Part shown: one piece after another, positions 4,546 through 5,385 of the stretch
How positions within the stretch are numbered: position 1 is the stretch's first letter
Layout: each line of letters begins with the position of its first letter
NCBI GenBank assembly: GCA_030037405.1
Contig: JASHRK010000203.1
Location: 1-5,385, forward strand
From: Acidimicrobiales bacterium
Lineage (GTDB): Bacteria; Actinomycetota; Acidimicrobiia; Acidimicrobiales; Bog-793
Reading direction: 5' to 3'
Length of the DNA stretch: 5,385 nucleotides
Position numbers and translations under genes: made by a program
Notes under the pieces: model-generated
Told to the model about the DNA's origin: nothing
The model's input: the letters and a program-made list of their open reading frames with translations, nothing else
Databases searched by the model: none

Positions 4546-5385
4546 TTAGATCCCGGCGAAGTTGCCGAGCGCCTGGGCGGCCGACTCCCGCTCGCCCTTG
4601 GTCATGAAACGGTAGGCGCCATAGCCGATGCCGACCACGATCACGGAGAAGGCGAGCATGAGCGTGGCGATGGCGTTAAGCGCAGGCCCGTTGGCGCCGC
4701 CATGGGTCTGGGAGTAGATGAGGACGGCCATCGTCTGGGTGTTGGCCGTCGAGGAAAGGAGGTCGACGAGGACGAAGTCGTCGATGCAGCTCGCGAAGAC
4801 GAGAACGGCGCTTGCGAAGATCGCCGGCATGAGGAGGGGCCGGAGGACTCGCCAGATCGCCCGGGCGCGGGAAGCGCCGAGGTCGGCCGCCGCCTCCTCG
4901 TAAGACTTCCCGATCGTCGTCAGCCTGGCCCGGACGATGATGGCCGGCCAGGAGATGTTCCACACGACGAGGGCGGCGACCTCGGCGGGGGTCCCGAGGT
5001 GGATGAACTTGAAGGCGTACTCGAAGAGGAAGAGGAGGGCGACGCCGAGCAGGAGCTCGGGGATGACGAAGGAGAAGATCATGAGGAAGTTGAGGCCGTT
5101 GGAGGTGCGGGAGCGCCAGCGGTCGATCCCGAGAGCGAAGAGCACGCCGATCGGGACGGTGATGATGGTCACGAGGAAGGCGAGCCAGAGAGTCTGCAGC
5201 ACCGCCGCGTGCAGCTCGGGGCTGTGGAGGACCGAGGGCGTGTTCGTCGAGGCAGATATGTACCACTCGAGCGAGAAGCCCTGGAAGCTTGCCTGGGACT
5301 TCCCGTGGTTGAAGGAGAAGAGGACGGCCAGGGCGATCGGGATGATCGACCAGGCGAGGTAGAGCCAGGTGAAGGCCTCGAGACC
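4546..5385 (-). CDS. potC: ABC transporter permease, spermidine/putrescine-type (PotC-like), 5' end beyond the window
   Basis: An inner-membrane permease subunit that forms half of the substrate channel with a PotB-like partner. The frame is open from the right edge (5385) to TAA 4546-4548, giving 279 visible residues; only the extreme N-terminus is missing. The first helix is WLYLAWSIIPIALAVLFSFN (residues 7-26), followed by an extracytoplasmic loop with FQGFSLEWY, the usual PotC pattern before the MetI-like core. Further helices lie near 61-84, 98-121 and 136-153, then the EAA loop EEAAADLGASRARAIWRVL (163-181), which docks on the ATPase, then helices near 187-207 (including CIDDFVLVDLL, characteristic of PotC) and 239-258. 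In the EAA loop the usual VxLP is VLRP. GTG 5200-5202 is an internal codon, not the start, because the first helix and loop would be lost. potB and a substrate-binding gene are expected to the right, outside the window. Confidence 0.9.
   Translation of the reverse strand, partial: GLEAFTWLYLAWSIIPIALAVLFSFNHGKSQASFQGFSLEWYISASTNTPSVLHSPELHAAVLQTLWLAFLVTIITVPIGVLFALGIDRWRSRTSNGLNFLMIFSFVIPELLLGVALLFLFEYAFKFIHLGTPAEVAALVVWNISWPAIIVRARLTTIGKSYEEAAADLGASRARAIWRVLRPLLMPAIFASAVLVFASCIDDFVLVDLLSSTANTQTMAVLIYSQTHGGANGPALNAIATLMLAFSVIVVGIGYGAYRFMTKGERESAAQALGNFAGI

Overview
The window comes from a high-GC bacterium and fits an actinobacterium. The codons strongly favour G or C at the third position, some genes start with GTG, and two genes have a -10-like hexamer only 7-8 nt before the start codon, the usual arrangement of leaderless actinobacterial mRNAs. 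The Dut and acyl-CoA dehydrogenase sequences read like those of Acidimicrobiia-type lineages, but this is an impression and not a test. The window is densely coding; no stretch over 300 bases lacks a gene.

Left end: the 5' part of orn (oligoribonuclease) runs leftward off the window. It is divergent from dut (dUTP diphosphatase), which runs rightward. Both belong to nucleotide housekeeping. dut converges on an acyl-CoA dehydrogenase gene (minus strand, 805-1971). An 18-bp tandem repeat covers the C-terminal codons and the stop of the dehydrogenase gene.

Middle: the dehydrogenase is transcribed divergently from a TetR-family regulator (2017-2649). The 45-bp gap holds a good -35/-10 pair for the dehydrogenase, a possible -10 for the regulator, and an inverted repeat that could be the regulator's operator. 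A second TetR/BetI-like regulator follows on the same strand (2683-3390). It carries a threefold in-frame 21-bp repeat in its ligand-domain region.

Right end: a minus-strand operon encodes a PotC-like permease (5' end beyond the window) followed, after 15 nt, by a PotA-like ATPase. This is the end of a spermidine/putrescine-type ABC importer operon. It converges on the second TetR gene with 3 nt between stops and an 18-bp perfect palindrome at the junction.

A plausible reading, which is inference only, is that TetR 1 controls the divergent dehydrogenase and that TetR 2 senses a small molecule linked to the importer or the dehydrogenase. I see no CRISPR array, insertion sequence, RNA gene or defence system. 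No wholly new system is evident. The points worth a second look are small repeat-driven changes in coding ends and loops, a compact divergent promoter, and a changed residue in Dut motif V.
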